From Paratrimastix pyriformis (taxonomy: Eukaryota > Preaxostyla > Paratrimastigidae), in NCBI GenBank assembly GCA_027972325.1, contig JAPMOS010000008.1:111001-175000 (forward strand): a DNA stretch of 64,000 nt, read 5' to 3'. A model generated the notes under the pieces. It saw nothing but the letters and a program-made list of their open reading frames with translations, did no database searches and had not been told where the DNA came from. Within the stretch, counting starts at the first letter, position 1; the number at the start of each line of letters is the position of its first letter. The translations under genes and the position numbers were made by a program. Shown piece by piece: positions 1 through 10,250 of this stretch.

Positions 1-2064
1 CCTCCAAGGGCGTCCCTCGGAATCGGTGGGTCAGGGTGCCGCTCTGGCCGGCCACAGGCAGACAGGCAAAGAGTCGCTGGCGGGGGGGCGGGATGGAGAG
101 GGGTGGGGAGGGGGAGGGGGGAGCGAGCGGTGATGCAAAGGGGCTGGTCGAACGGGCAGAAGGTTTTCTCCGATGCTTGCCCGGTGTGATGCGGATGAAG
201 ATGAGGATGAGACGGTGATCGGGATCATGACGATGATCAGGATAATGATGATGATCAGGATAATGATGATGATCAGGATAATGATGCTGATCAGGATAGG
301 GATGCTGATCAGGATAACGATGACGAGATGATGATCGGGAAGAGAGAGAATAATGATGACGCTTGGATGACGATTGATGATTGATGATTGGATGGTGATG
401 GATGTGGCTCTATGCCGACCTCCCAGAGGGTCTGATTGAGGGCCACCCGGTGGAGGATCTCATTGAGCAGGTGGGCCGAGAGGACGTCCTGTCGCGAGAG
501 CCCGTTGCCGTCCACGATGGAAAGTTCATCATCCTGCATGGGACGCCCAAGCAGCGTCGCCATCCGGTCCTGGACACGGTCCAGCCCTGCAGGGTGTGTG
601 TGTGTGTGCGTGGGGGGGGAATGAGAGTCGGTATAGGCGAGTATTTCCCCCGACACCACCCACTGCCTCCCCCCAATCGCCACCATTACCCCGGGGTACC
701 AAGCCACCACCACCATTACCCCGGGGTACCAGCCATCCATCGCCCCCCCACAGCCACACACATCCTCCGAGCTCCCCATCCCCGGGGCACCAGCCACGCC
801 ACCCATCCCCGGGGCACCAGCCACTCGCACCGGCACCGGACCTCGGCTCCGGTCGCCGAAGGCCGACCACCCCAGCAGCCGCAAGAAGCTCTGGGCATAC
901 AAGTTGTCGCTCTCCTGCATGGTGTGGTTGACCAGCTGCAGTACCGGGGCTGACTCGACCTCGCCCACCACCGTCCACTCGGGTTCGGCCGGGGTGTCCG
1001 TCCCGCAGTCGGCCAGCATGACCGGGGGAATATCCGCCATGCCCGAGGCGATCAGCCGGGCCCGGAACAGATCGGCCGCACGGCGGTGGGGCGAGAGGGC
1101 CCCGTAGGTGAGCGGGTTGGATGCCGAGTTGGGCCGGAGTCGGCCCAGGATCACCCAGCCACGCGGCTCGCCCTCGGCAGGGTCGAGCAGGTACCGGAGG
1201 TCCAGATCGGGCTGTTCGGGGGCATCCGGGGTGATGCTCACCCCGGCAAGGCTGACGGGGTGTTCCGTGGGATGCTCGGGGCTGTCCGGACACAGGTAGA
1301 CTGCCGTGTCGTTGGAACAGACGGTGATGGTGATCAAGTTATCATCGACCACCAGCAGGGTCGGCTGGCCGGCGTAGTTCGAGGCCAGGTCACCCCAGGC
1401 CCAGGTCTGACCGCCGGTGAGGGTGTCGAACTCACCCACGGAGAGCGACGCACTGGCGAGGGCCGGGGTGTGGATGGTAATCCGGACCGGGGTGTGACCG
1501 GCAGCCGTGAAGTTGACGAGCGCATCGGCGAGGGAGCGGAGTGAGGCTGAGGTGAGGGACGGGTCGCCTTGGCCCCGGAGACAAATGTCGTCGAAGGTCG
1601 AGTTGGCTTCCCCCGAAGGATGCGCCAGAACCCGGGTGTGGTATGGCTTCCAATCGGGCGGAAAGTCCATCAATGTGCTGATGATGGTCAGATACTGGGG
1701 AAAAAACAAAAAAAACAGTGAGATGCCAGTCACAAGTTGGCGCAGACCTTTAGATTACTCGCAGGGAGGATAAGTGGCGCTGTTCCGGACGAAGTGATGG
1801 TCTGAGTTCCAGTGACGTTCTCGAAAGTGACAGCCCACGGGATGATGGAAGTGGACGCACGGGGGCTTGCTAAAACCTTGTCGATTTCATCCTTTATTTC
1901 CCAGGGGCAAATGGCAGCACTCAGCAAAGGGAGGACAAAGAAGAGGAAAGAGAAGCGGCCCAGTGCTACAAAGGGAAAAACCGTGTTATTTTTCGCAAGG
2001 TCTCGCCCAGACCGGTTTTTGTACCGGACACGAATAGCCTATCAGACCGAAGGGTTCTTGCCAT
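1..2064 (-). CDS. D-alanyl-D-alanine carboxypeptidase, peptidase S13 (DacB/PBP4-like), 5' part; runs off the window
   Basis: Penicillin-binding, serine-type DD-peptidase family, which cleaves the terminal D-Ala of peptidoglycan stem peptides. Read as five exons: 2064-2025 (tentative), 1965-1748, 1694-842, 586-420, 76-1; phases agree at all junctions. The S13 signatures appear in order: PASNLK (SxxK nucleophile, about residue 83, split from YLTIIS by a 53-bp intron), ESDNLYAQ (SxN), DGNGLSR, then LPVAGQSGTLTHRF at the window edge, as in bacterial PBP4. The KTG motif should lie outside the window. A hydrophobic N-terminus (FSFLFFVLPLLSAA) looks like a signal peptide. The first ATG, at 2064, depends on a 59-bp intron with a less typical donor and is less certain. 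The gene diverges from the Sfr1-like gene only 39 bp away. An S13 enzyme in a spliced nuclear gene suggests old acquisition from bacteria or a plastid; the family assignment is firm, the origin is inferred. Confidence 0.9.
211..333. repeat. Degenerate ATGATCAGGATA tandem repeat in an intron
   Basis: A degenerate tandem array of about 21-bp units built on ATGATGATCAGGATA. It lies in the 343-bp intron (77-419) of the S13 peptidase gene. No coding content is visible. Confidence 0.75.
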
Positions 2065-2103
2065 TTGACGGGTTTTCCATCCAAAAGCTCCGGAAGTGAA
2101 ATC

Positions 2104-3264
2104 ATGAGTCTCCCGGAGGCTCTTGAAGACCACGACCCATTCACATTGGAGGAATTCATTGTCCTCCAGCCAACTGCCGAAAAGAAAAATCTAGAGGAAA
2201 TGATAGCGCGCGGCGACTTATTTTCGCAAACTTTTCATGATGTGACCCTTTATTGGTCCAAGAAATGGAATGACATACATTTTGCGTGTGCTCCCCCACC
2301 ACCTGTGGTGGCCCCAATTCCCACGAGCCAACCCCCTTCAACATCAACAGCAGATGTGGCGACGCCGCCACAAATTCCATCCGAAGTTCCTGTTAATGCC
2401 ACCACAACACCAGCCCTGCCCACCTCCGCCACAGACGAACCGCCGAAATCGGTTGTCAAAGTTTCACCACCTCCGGCAGAACCTCCTCGCCGAGGTGGCC
2501 GAAAAAAGTTTGTCCCCCCGAGGCGCATCACTCCGGCCGCACCTGCCGCACCTGTTGCCGAGGCACCCACAAGCCCTGTTGTTGCCCCCACTGCAACGGC
2601 TGCCGTGGCTGCGGAACCCACCAAACGGAAGCCGAACCTGCTGCACCGAACTCTTCTTCACCAGCCCAAGTCGCCCTCGGGCAGTGGCCCTCTAACCAAA
2701 ATCTCCCGGCCTCATGTTGAACCCACCCCACAGGATCAGATCGAAGATCTTGTGCACACAATCCAGGGGCTCAAGGCTCGGCTGACCCAGCAGCAGACAG
2801 AGTTGGCCAAATTGGTCTGGCTGTCCCCCTTGCATCGTTTTCCCTCACCCAACGATGTGCGTATGCGCAGAAGGGCGGTGCGTCATCGGAACGCATGAAG
2901 GAACTCGATGACCTTTGTGAGAAGTGGCGGAAGGCATGCCAGGAGGTCTGCGCTCTTGGCGCCCTCTGGTCACTGACTTTCTCCAAAGGTTTCGATGCGA
3001 CTTCTGGAGAAACTCCGAGAAAGTGTCTCCCAACTCAAATCATCCGGGGCAACAGCTTGGCACGACGAACCCGAAGAACCCCGCCGACCGCGGGGTGATG
3101 ATGAAGGAGGAGAAGATGTTGTCGAGGCGGCGGACAAAGATGAACAGCGGCCTGCTTCGTACAGCTTCCTTGAGGGTCCTGTCACTCTTGGTGCCCTCCT
3201 CGACAGCTTTGGAATCTCTCGAGAGCTTGTTCATTACGACGAAGGTTCCGATTCTTACGAGTAA
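2104..3264 (+). CDS. SFR1: Swi5-dependent recombination mediator, Sfr1/Mei5-like
   Basis: Sfr1 (Mei5) pairs with Swi5 to stimulate Rad51/Dmc1 strand exchange. Three exons, 2104-2814, 2871-2945 and 2989-3264, give 353 residues with consistent phases and donors GTCTGG and GTCTGC. The first about 220 residues are Pro/Ala-rich low complexity. A coiled coil then runs from IEDLVHTIQGLKARL across both junctions into CEKWRKACQEVSMRLLEKL. The KWR block and the C-terminal end, LGALLDSFGISRELVHYD, match the conserved tail of animal and yeast Sfr1. The ATG at 2104 is chosen because the reading upstream of it falls in the shared 39-bp gap with the divergent S13 gene. The family call rests on the C-terminal third only. 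Confidence 0.75.
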
Positions 3265-3406
3265 GGGTCCGAGTAAGTGTGTCGCGTCTTCAGTTTCCTT
3301 GTACAGGCAAAATTTGAAGGAAATTGACGCCCCGCAACAGCACGACCTAAATAATCGGTTTATGGGGTTCGAGACTCTCGATCTCGATTGAGTTTCGAGT
3401 CCTAAT

Positions 3407-6400
3407 ATGGCGGAAACGCCCCCAGCAACAGATGCCAATGAAATTATTTCTCAAATGACCGCGTCTTTTCGTACCTTCCTTTCGCAACGAATTCAAAGGC
3501 AAGGTGGCCGACCAATTCAGCAGCCAACAGTTGCCGAGATCCCCGTGCCGAATCCCGCCTCGGCGGAGTCAACCAATCAGGATGTTGTCACCTTGAGTGA
3601 ATTTCCTCATGTCCCATCGGAATCGATGCCGATGATATCTCCGTTCATGGAACCCCCGCCCACTACCCCGCCGCCCCCTGCTTCCGCGGAAGCGCCTTCC
3701 ACCCCGACTGGTGCTGCACTTCTTCCTGCGGGTTCTCCCAATTATGACCTCAGCCTTGTCGGGGAGGAGTCCAGCACCCCGGCGGCACCCCCCTCGCCGC
3801 CTCAACCCCCGCAGCAGCCGCACACTGATGAGCCCAACCAACCGCAGCCCGAGCCTGCCGTCGCACAACCACCGGAGACATCCACCCAACCGGGTCCACC
3901 CTCCACCACGGGCACAGCCACCACGGGCACAGCCACCCCAACTACCGCGGGGATAGCCACCACCACCCGGCCCTCCCTGCGGGCGATGCTCGCTGCCCAG
4001 CACGGCCCGGCCGACCCCAGCGCGGAGACCCACGCCCTGCTGGCCGATACACAGGCGCTCCTGGCCCAAACCAGCCACCTGCCCAGCCCCACCCGACCCG
4101 TTCCCTCCCCCGTGGTCCCGGTGGTGGAGGTCTCCCTGGAGGATGCCGCCACCCCCCCGGAGGCATCCCCCACTCGGCTGCCCATCAGCTCCCCGACCCT
4201 GCCCGCCCCCACGGCCTCGCTGTCCCCGTGCCGGTCGCCCCTGGCCTCGATGGCCGCCCTGGGGGTGCCCCTGACCCAGGATGCGCTCCTCGGGCTGCAG
4301 CCGTTTGGCTTCGAGCAGGAGGCCTGGGGGGCCGGCGCAGGCAGCCGGCCGGGTTCGGCGGCATCCAGACGGAGCGGCGCAAGGTCAACCTCCCCCCCCC
4401 TCCCCCTCCCCTCCCCCCCCCCCCCCTCCCCTTTCCTCCTCCTCACCCACCCAACCCCCCAACCCCCCAACCACTCCATTCAGCAGTCGCGTCCTCCTCT
4501 TCCCATTACCGTGTCTGACCTCGCCCCCCCCCCCCCCCCCCCCTCCAAGTTCGCTCAGCCGTACGTCGTTTGAGTGCATCACTGTCGGTCCCTTTGCTCC
4601 AAAATCACATCCCCATCCCCCATCCATCCCCCATCCACCACCACAGCACCGGCTCCCGGCCACGGTCGCTCTCGGCCCCGCGCACCCCGCCCGGCAAACC
4701 GCTGGCCTCCCCTGCCCCGGTGCCTCCCGCCACCGCCACCGCCGGCGGCGTTCCGGCCATCGAGGGCCCCTCGCTCACCATCCCCTCGTCGCCTCTCCAC
4801 CAGACCCACCGCCACCAGCACCGCCACGCCCACCACCCGCACCGGCACCATCGACATCACCGGCGTCATCACCACCGCGGGGATAGCCACCCGCGCAGCG
4901 GGTCCTCATCGGCCTCCATCACCCCGTCCTCCTCCTCCTCCTCGGCCTCCTCCGGGTCCGCATCGTCATCGACCTTCTCGCGCCGTCTCGCAAGCCGCAG
5001 CCCCGCCAGCAAGCGGCATGCCAGCAGTGGGCGGTCGTCCTCGTCCCGCTCGCGGTCCCGCTCCCGCCCGCGGGCCCCGAGGGGCCTGGCCGTCAGCCCG
5101 GCGGCGGCGGCCGCGGCAAGGATGAGGCGGAGCCTCTCGCCCACCCGGCTGGTCTGACGGCTGCGCCCACACTAGACGGGTGGGATGGGTGGGCCGGAGC
5201 AGCATCGTGGCAAGTGCGCCGATTCGCCGCTCCGCCCCGCCGCCTCTCCCAGCTCTCGGTGCTTCCCCCACCCACCCACCTCGCTCACCTCGTCTATCTG
5301 CCCCCCCCCCCCCCCCCCCCCCCCCCATCAGGCCTTCTCCCACGGCGGCCTGTCTGCGGCGGATGGCCTGACGCCCCTCTCGGCCCGGTCCACGTCGACC
5401 TTCGGCTCGTGGGCCTCCGGCCGCGCCGGGGTGACATCCACCCGCCCCCAGCGCATGCCCTCCCCGCCCGGCCGCCTGGCCGCCGCCGGCAGGGGCGCCG
5501 GCCGGGGCAGCGCCACGCCCCCCCCGCCTATGATTGCCGGGGGCCGGGTGCACACCACCCCGATGTCGGTCGGGGTGGGCGGGGCCGAGTCCATCCTGCC
5601 CCCCAAGACCAAGCGGCGCCCCTTGAAGAAGGGGGAGTGGGACAGGACCCTGTCCAGGTTCAGCCAGGTCCGTTGGGGTGGGAGCCACCGGGGGGGTGAG
5701 AGCCACCGGGGGGGTGAGAGCCACCGAGGGGGTGAGAGCCACCGGGGGGGTGAGAGCCACCGGGGGGTGGGAGCCACCGGAGTGGTGGGAGCCACACCGG
5801 AGTCTGGGTGGTGGCGCCGCCTTGTAGAGTGCTGTGTGCCACCGGATGCGGGTTACGTGGTTTTGCCACCCTTCACTGATTCGACCCCGCTCACGCGCAC
5901 CCACCCCCCGCGTCCGTGTTGCCCCGTGTTTTGCTGCTGCTGCTGCTGCTGCAGGCCCAGGAGGAGTCCAAGCGGAAGATGGAGGCCCGCAAGACCGAGC
6001 TCGCCCAGGTCCGCTTGCCCCCTCTCCACCACCCGCCATCATCCATCCATCGTATGTCGTCTGGTGTGGTGGCAGGCACAACGGTGTGAATTCAAGCCAA
6101 CCATTAACACCAAGTCCCAGAAACTGACGAGCTCGTTGGCCCCGCTGCCCGAGCGCATGGTCGATCTGCTGAAGACCGCGAAGAAGCACCAGGAGGGCGC
6201 CGTGGCCTCCGCCAAGGAAGCTGAGGTCTGTCGTTTGGGGAGGGGATGGGGTCGAGGATGGCTGGTGATGGTGTGCTCCCTGTCCGTTTGAGCATAACGG
6301 GTTCGTGGCCCAATGGATAAGGCGCCTGACTCCGGATCAGGAGATTGAGGGTTCGAATCCCTCCGAGCTCGAAATAATTTTTTGCATTTTCCTCACTCCG

Positions 6401-7546
6401 CTTCGTAGCTCAAAGGGTTGCGGGCGTCGCCTGATATTAATCCTGCCTCCAAGAAACTCCCCCGGACCTTGGAGACGCTCGAGGCATGGGTCTGGCATTC
6501 ATACCCCCCACTTCGGCACCATCATATGATCGATCGAAATTTGATTTCACGCCTCAGAACAAGCAACGTCAGGAGCACATCAAGGCCTTGGTGGATGCAT
6601 CCGAGAAAGAGAAATCCAAAATCTCCTTCACGCCGACCATCAACGAGCGCTCCTTGAAGGTCCGTTATCGATCTTGCCCGTGATAGCGGCTCACTCCCCG
6701 GGGGTGATTCCAGCTCGCCCAGCGTCGCCGGACGAGCGACGAGGCCCCGACCCACGTGCGGCTGTACAAGGAGACGCTCCGATCTCCCCCACGTGTGGCT
6801 CCTCCCCCAATCAGTCCGTCTCTGCCCCCCCCCCCCCCCCCCCTGTGGATCCCTCCCCCGGTCAGACCCACACACTCTCCCTGTTTTTGTTTCCCGTATG
6901 CGCAGCCTTCCAGCCCGTCATCAACGAGCACTCGCGTCAGCTGCGGCGGCCGCGCGGGGGCAACGTCCACGAGGCGCTCTACGAGCAGGGCCTCGCCCAG
7001 ATTGAGAGCAAACGGCGTGCCGATGTCCGTGGTGGTGGATGGTACCCCTGGATGGGAGGCGGTGCCCCTGTGGAGTGGATGGTGCCCCGATGGAGTGTCG
7101 TGAATGGTACCCATCATCATCATCATCGTCACCACGTCATCATCATCATCATCGTCATTATCATCATCACACCACGTCACCACGTCACCACGTCACCGTC
7201 ACCGTCACCGTCACCGTCACCGTCACCGTCACCGGCATCATCCAATCATCGTCATCGTCACCGTCACTGTCATCATCACCGTCACTGTCATCATCACCAC
7301 CATCATCATCATCATCATTGCCCATCATCATCCACCAGATGGAGCTTCTGGAGCGCTACGCTCGGAATCCGACCAGTCCCCCCAGCAGCCGCCCTCCGAG
7401 CATATGTCGCCTGGCGAAGGCAGCACCAGCCCCGGCGGGTCCCCGGCCGCCACCACCCCGCCCCACCAGGCCCCGTCCCGGCGCTCCGAGGGGTCGGCCC
7501 AGCATCGGTCGCCCATCGATCCGGCCGCAACCCCACAGGTCTGGCT

Positions 7547-7584
<38 letters not shown>

Positions 7585-9382
7585 ATCACAGCACATGTAC
7601 ATATTTTTTCCCCCCACGCAAACCTACGAGACGAACCTCGAGCCAATCCAATCCGTGCCACCACCCCCACTGACTGGTCTTTTGGTATATCGCACGCCAC
7701 ACCCATGATCGAGTGCTCATCTAGGCGCGTGCCTCACCCTTCGCCCCGACCCCACGCAGCACCTCCGTCGAACGTTCAGCAGGCACGGACCTCATCTCAT
7801 CTCATCCTGTTTTCCCACTCCGCCCCGCCCGCCTGCCCGCCTGCCTTTGCAGTTGATGACGACCACCGAGGCTGCCGCCGGCCTGGCGACCCCCCAGTGG
7901 GTGACGGTCCCGCCGCCCTCGCAGCAGCCGACCCGCGGAGATGATGATGACATGCAGCTGACACCCGCTCAGGACGAACCCCAGAGCCCCAGCGAGCCAC
8001 CGCCCGCCCGGGCCACGGTCACCCTGACCGCCGCCCCCGAGACGGAATCCATGCCGCTCCGTCGGCTGACCCCGGTGACCCCGATGGCCGAGCCCCTGGT
8101 GCTCATCCCGACCCCCATCGACCAGAAGTCCGCATCGACATCCCCCGCGGCGAATACCTCGCTCCCCGCCCCGCCCCTGCCCGAGCCCATTGAGGGTCCA
8201 CCCCGGTTCGATCTCTTCCCGCGGGGCGGCTCGGCTAGCACGCCCCTGCCCCCGCCCAACACCGACCAGGTCGCCTCCATCTTCCGAAGCCCCCTGGCGC
8301 CCTTCCCCGCCACCGCGGCTCGGCGGACCCCGGGCACAGCAGCGGGGTCCCTGATCACCACGACTCCCTTCCTGACCCAATTCGCGGCCTCGTTCTACGG
8401 GACCCCCACCACCGCGGCCCCGGCCCCGACCGCCACCATGACCCCGCCGCGCCTGACCATGCCCATGCCCATGCCCATCACGTCCTTCCTGCCCGCCGCC
8501 GGGCCAACCACCCCGCCGCCCCCGCCGCCGCCTCCACCCATGGCCACCACCCCCACCGCTGCCCTCTCCGGCGCGGTGGCCCTCTTCCGTGCCGCCCCGG
8601 CCGTTGTCCCGTCGCCCATGTCCCACTCGGCCAGTGTGCCGCCCCTGGCCTCGTATATGCAGGCCCTGGCCGGCGGCGGGTTGCCCCCCACCCCGCTGGG
8701 GTTGGCCGGTGCCTCCCTGGGCGGCACCGTCTCGGCCTCGACGCCCAATCTTTCCGCCGCCCACACCGCCGCCACCGCCACCACCGGCCCGCAGCCCGCA
8801 CTGGTCGCAGCCCCTGTGACCGCGACGGCGGCGGCCCTGACTGCTCCCCTCCCGACCTCCGCCATCGCCACTCCTCCGGCTGCGTCGCCCGCCTCAAGGA
8901 CCCCCTACACAGCCCCCCTGCCCTACCTGCCCCGTCCCGCCGCCCCCGCCCTCGCCCCCGCTCCTTCGACACCATCGACAACCGCCGCCGCCCCGGCATT
9001 GACTCAACCCCCCCCGGTTCCAGCCACCATCCCCCTGTCCGGCCTGTCGACCCAACCCCTGGCCCCGCAACCACCGCCGACTCAACCGCGGGCACCCCCA
9101 CAGCTTCCGCTGCCCGCCCTGCCGGCCCTGCCCGGGGCCCTGGGGGCGCTGATGATGGGGCGCGGCCTGCCCCCGCCCCCGCCGCCCCTGGCCCCCCGGC
9201 CCAGCGCCGCCCCGATGACCCCAACACCGCCCGCCTTTGGGCTGCCCCCGCCCCCCTCGCCCAGCTCGCCCGCCCCTCAGCAGCAGCAGCAGCAACCCAA
9301 CCGGCTCCTGTCCCAAAGCACCCTCCAGCAGCTGTCCATGCTGGCACGCACCCTCGGCAGGCAGCCAGGGACGCCCTCGTAG
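3407..9382 (+). CDS. Large low-complexity protein with repeated F-x-P-x-I-N motifs; function unknown
   Basis: Eleven exons could be chained: 3407-4383, 4647-5151, 5332-5667, 5955-6008, 6076-6225, 6409-6489, 6558-6659, 6714-6792, 6906-7024, 7339-7538, 7853-9382, about 1,370 residues. The exon 9/10 junction is uncertain because the reading frame preference shifts at the start of exon 10. The ends are Pro/Ala/Ser-rich. The middle is charged and helical, with a repeated motif: EFKPTINTKSQKL, SPDINPASKKL, SFTPTINERSLK, FQPVINEHSRQL, each followed by an Arg/Glu-rich helix. Similar F-x-P-x-I-N repeats occur in many protist coiled-coil proteins of unclear function. A tRNA gene sits in intron 5. Donors are mostly GTCYGY. 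I do not assign a function. Confidence 0.7.
5676..5782. repeat. 16-17-bp GGTGAGAGCCACCGGGG tandem repeat in an intron
   Basis: About six copies of GGTGAGAGCCACCGGGG in the 286-bp intron 5668-5954. Each unit can pair with itself (GGTG...CACC), so the array could fold into serial hairpins in RNA. Confidence 0.8.
6299..6371 (+). tRNA. tRNA-Arg (anticodon CCG)
   Basis: A complete cloverleaf of 73 nt. The acceptor stem is GGGTTCG with CGAGCTC (two G-U pairs), the anticodon stem CCTGA/TCAGG with loop CTCCGGA, and the T arm GAGGG-TTCGAAT-CCCTC. Discriminator base is G and no CCA is encoded. It lies in the sense orientation inside intron 5 (6226-6408) of the F-x-P-x-I-N repeat gene and is followed by a T6 run, so it probably has its own Pol III promoter (A and B boxes inside the gene). 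Confidence 0.96.
6378..6383 (+). terminator. Pol III terminator of tRNA-Arg(CCG)
   Basis: Six T residues begin seven bases after the tRNA 3' end, the normal Pol III stop signal. Confidence 0.7.
7549..7583 (+). repeat. 35-nt oligo-C tract in an intron
   Basis: An uninterrupted C run on the sense strand just inside intron 10 of the host gene, a few bases after the donor. Similar runs on the sense strand occur in other introns of this window, for example 5301-5326 and 6825-6843 in the same gene. Confidence 0.95.
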
Positions 9383-10250
9383 AGGTGGGGGCACTTCGTT
9401 CGCGGGTGCCATTCCCGCATGTATGTCTAAGTTCACGCAGCAGCAGCAGCAGCAGCACATGAATGTTGTATGGGAGGAAAGAATTGGATTGTTTGTGGTT
9501 CCAACGGGCGGGCGTTGCGACGGAGGGTGGAGCAGCGTGGGCGCGAACGCAGATATTTCAAAAAACAAACAACAGGAGGAAGCAACATCATGGAATGGAG
9601 CAGCATGGAATGGAAGGACGACGACCAACATCAACAACAGGGGGAAAAAAATAATAAGTTGGGGCGGGAGGAGGCGGGGAGGAGCCCTTGCGACACCCAA
9701 AAAACACACACTGGCAAGAGAACGAAAATGAGAAAGTTGGAGAATAAAGCCAGGGTGGTGACGGGGAGGATTATTGTTGTCGATGAAGAAACGGGGGAGG
9801 GCGGGAGGGCGGGAGGGCGGGAGGGAGGAACAAACGCCTTTACCACAACCAGCAACCAGAGCAACCGGAGCAGCAAGAAAGGCCCAAACCAGCAGCGAAA
9901 AAGCACACCGACCGTGAGGCGATCGAGAGAGGAGGGGGGGCGGAGAGAAATCCAAGCGAGATAAATAAAAACAGCATCGATGGCGCCGTCCCGAACACCG
10001 AGACCCAACCATCCACAGTTTGATGATGAAGAGGTGAAGAGGTGAAGGAAAATGAAAGGCGCCGATCCGAAGCTCGCGGGCGCCCGGGGGTGGGGGTGGG
10101 GAGCGAGGTGGTGCAGGCAATCCGAGTACAAGAGGCTCGCCTCCCCCCCCAGGCGTGTGTCGACAAAGATGGGCGCGCGCGGGCCCCCGCCGGTTATCGG
10201 CCGGAGGGGAACGCGGTCTATGGCAAGGCGCTTGACGCGACACGGGCGCT
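9383..10250. other. Intergenic region between convergent genes
   Basis: 868 bp between two convergent stop codons. It holds a short CAG run (about 9438-9455), purine-rich stretches, a GGGCGGGA repeat near 9798-9825 and an A-rich segment with AATAAA-like hexamers (9961-9970). I see no convincing gene; it probably carries both 3' UTRs. Confidence 0.5.

Noticed and set aside
4966-6189. A 407-codon minus-strand open frame
   Set aside because: It spans several plus-strand exons and introns whose phases agree, and consists of low-complexity GC-rich sequence.
8478-9458. Long minus-strand open frames opposite the 3' exon of the 3407-9382 gene
   Set aside because: The GC-rich third-position bias makes antisense frames open; the plus frame has the stop-free exon, splice phases and codon bias.
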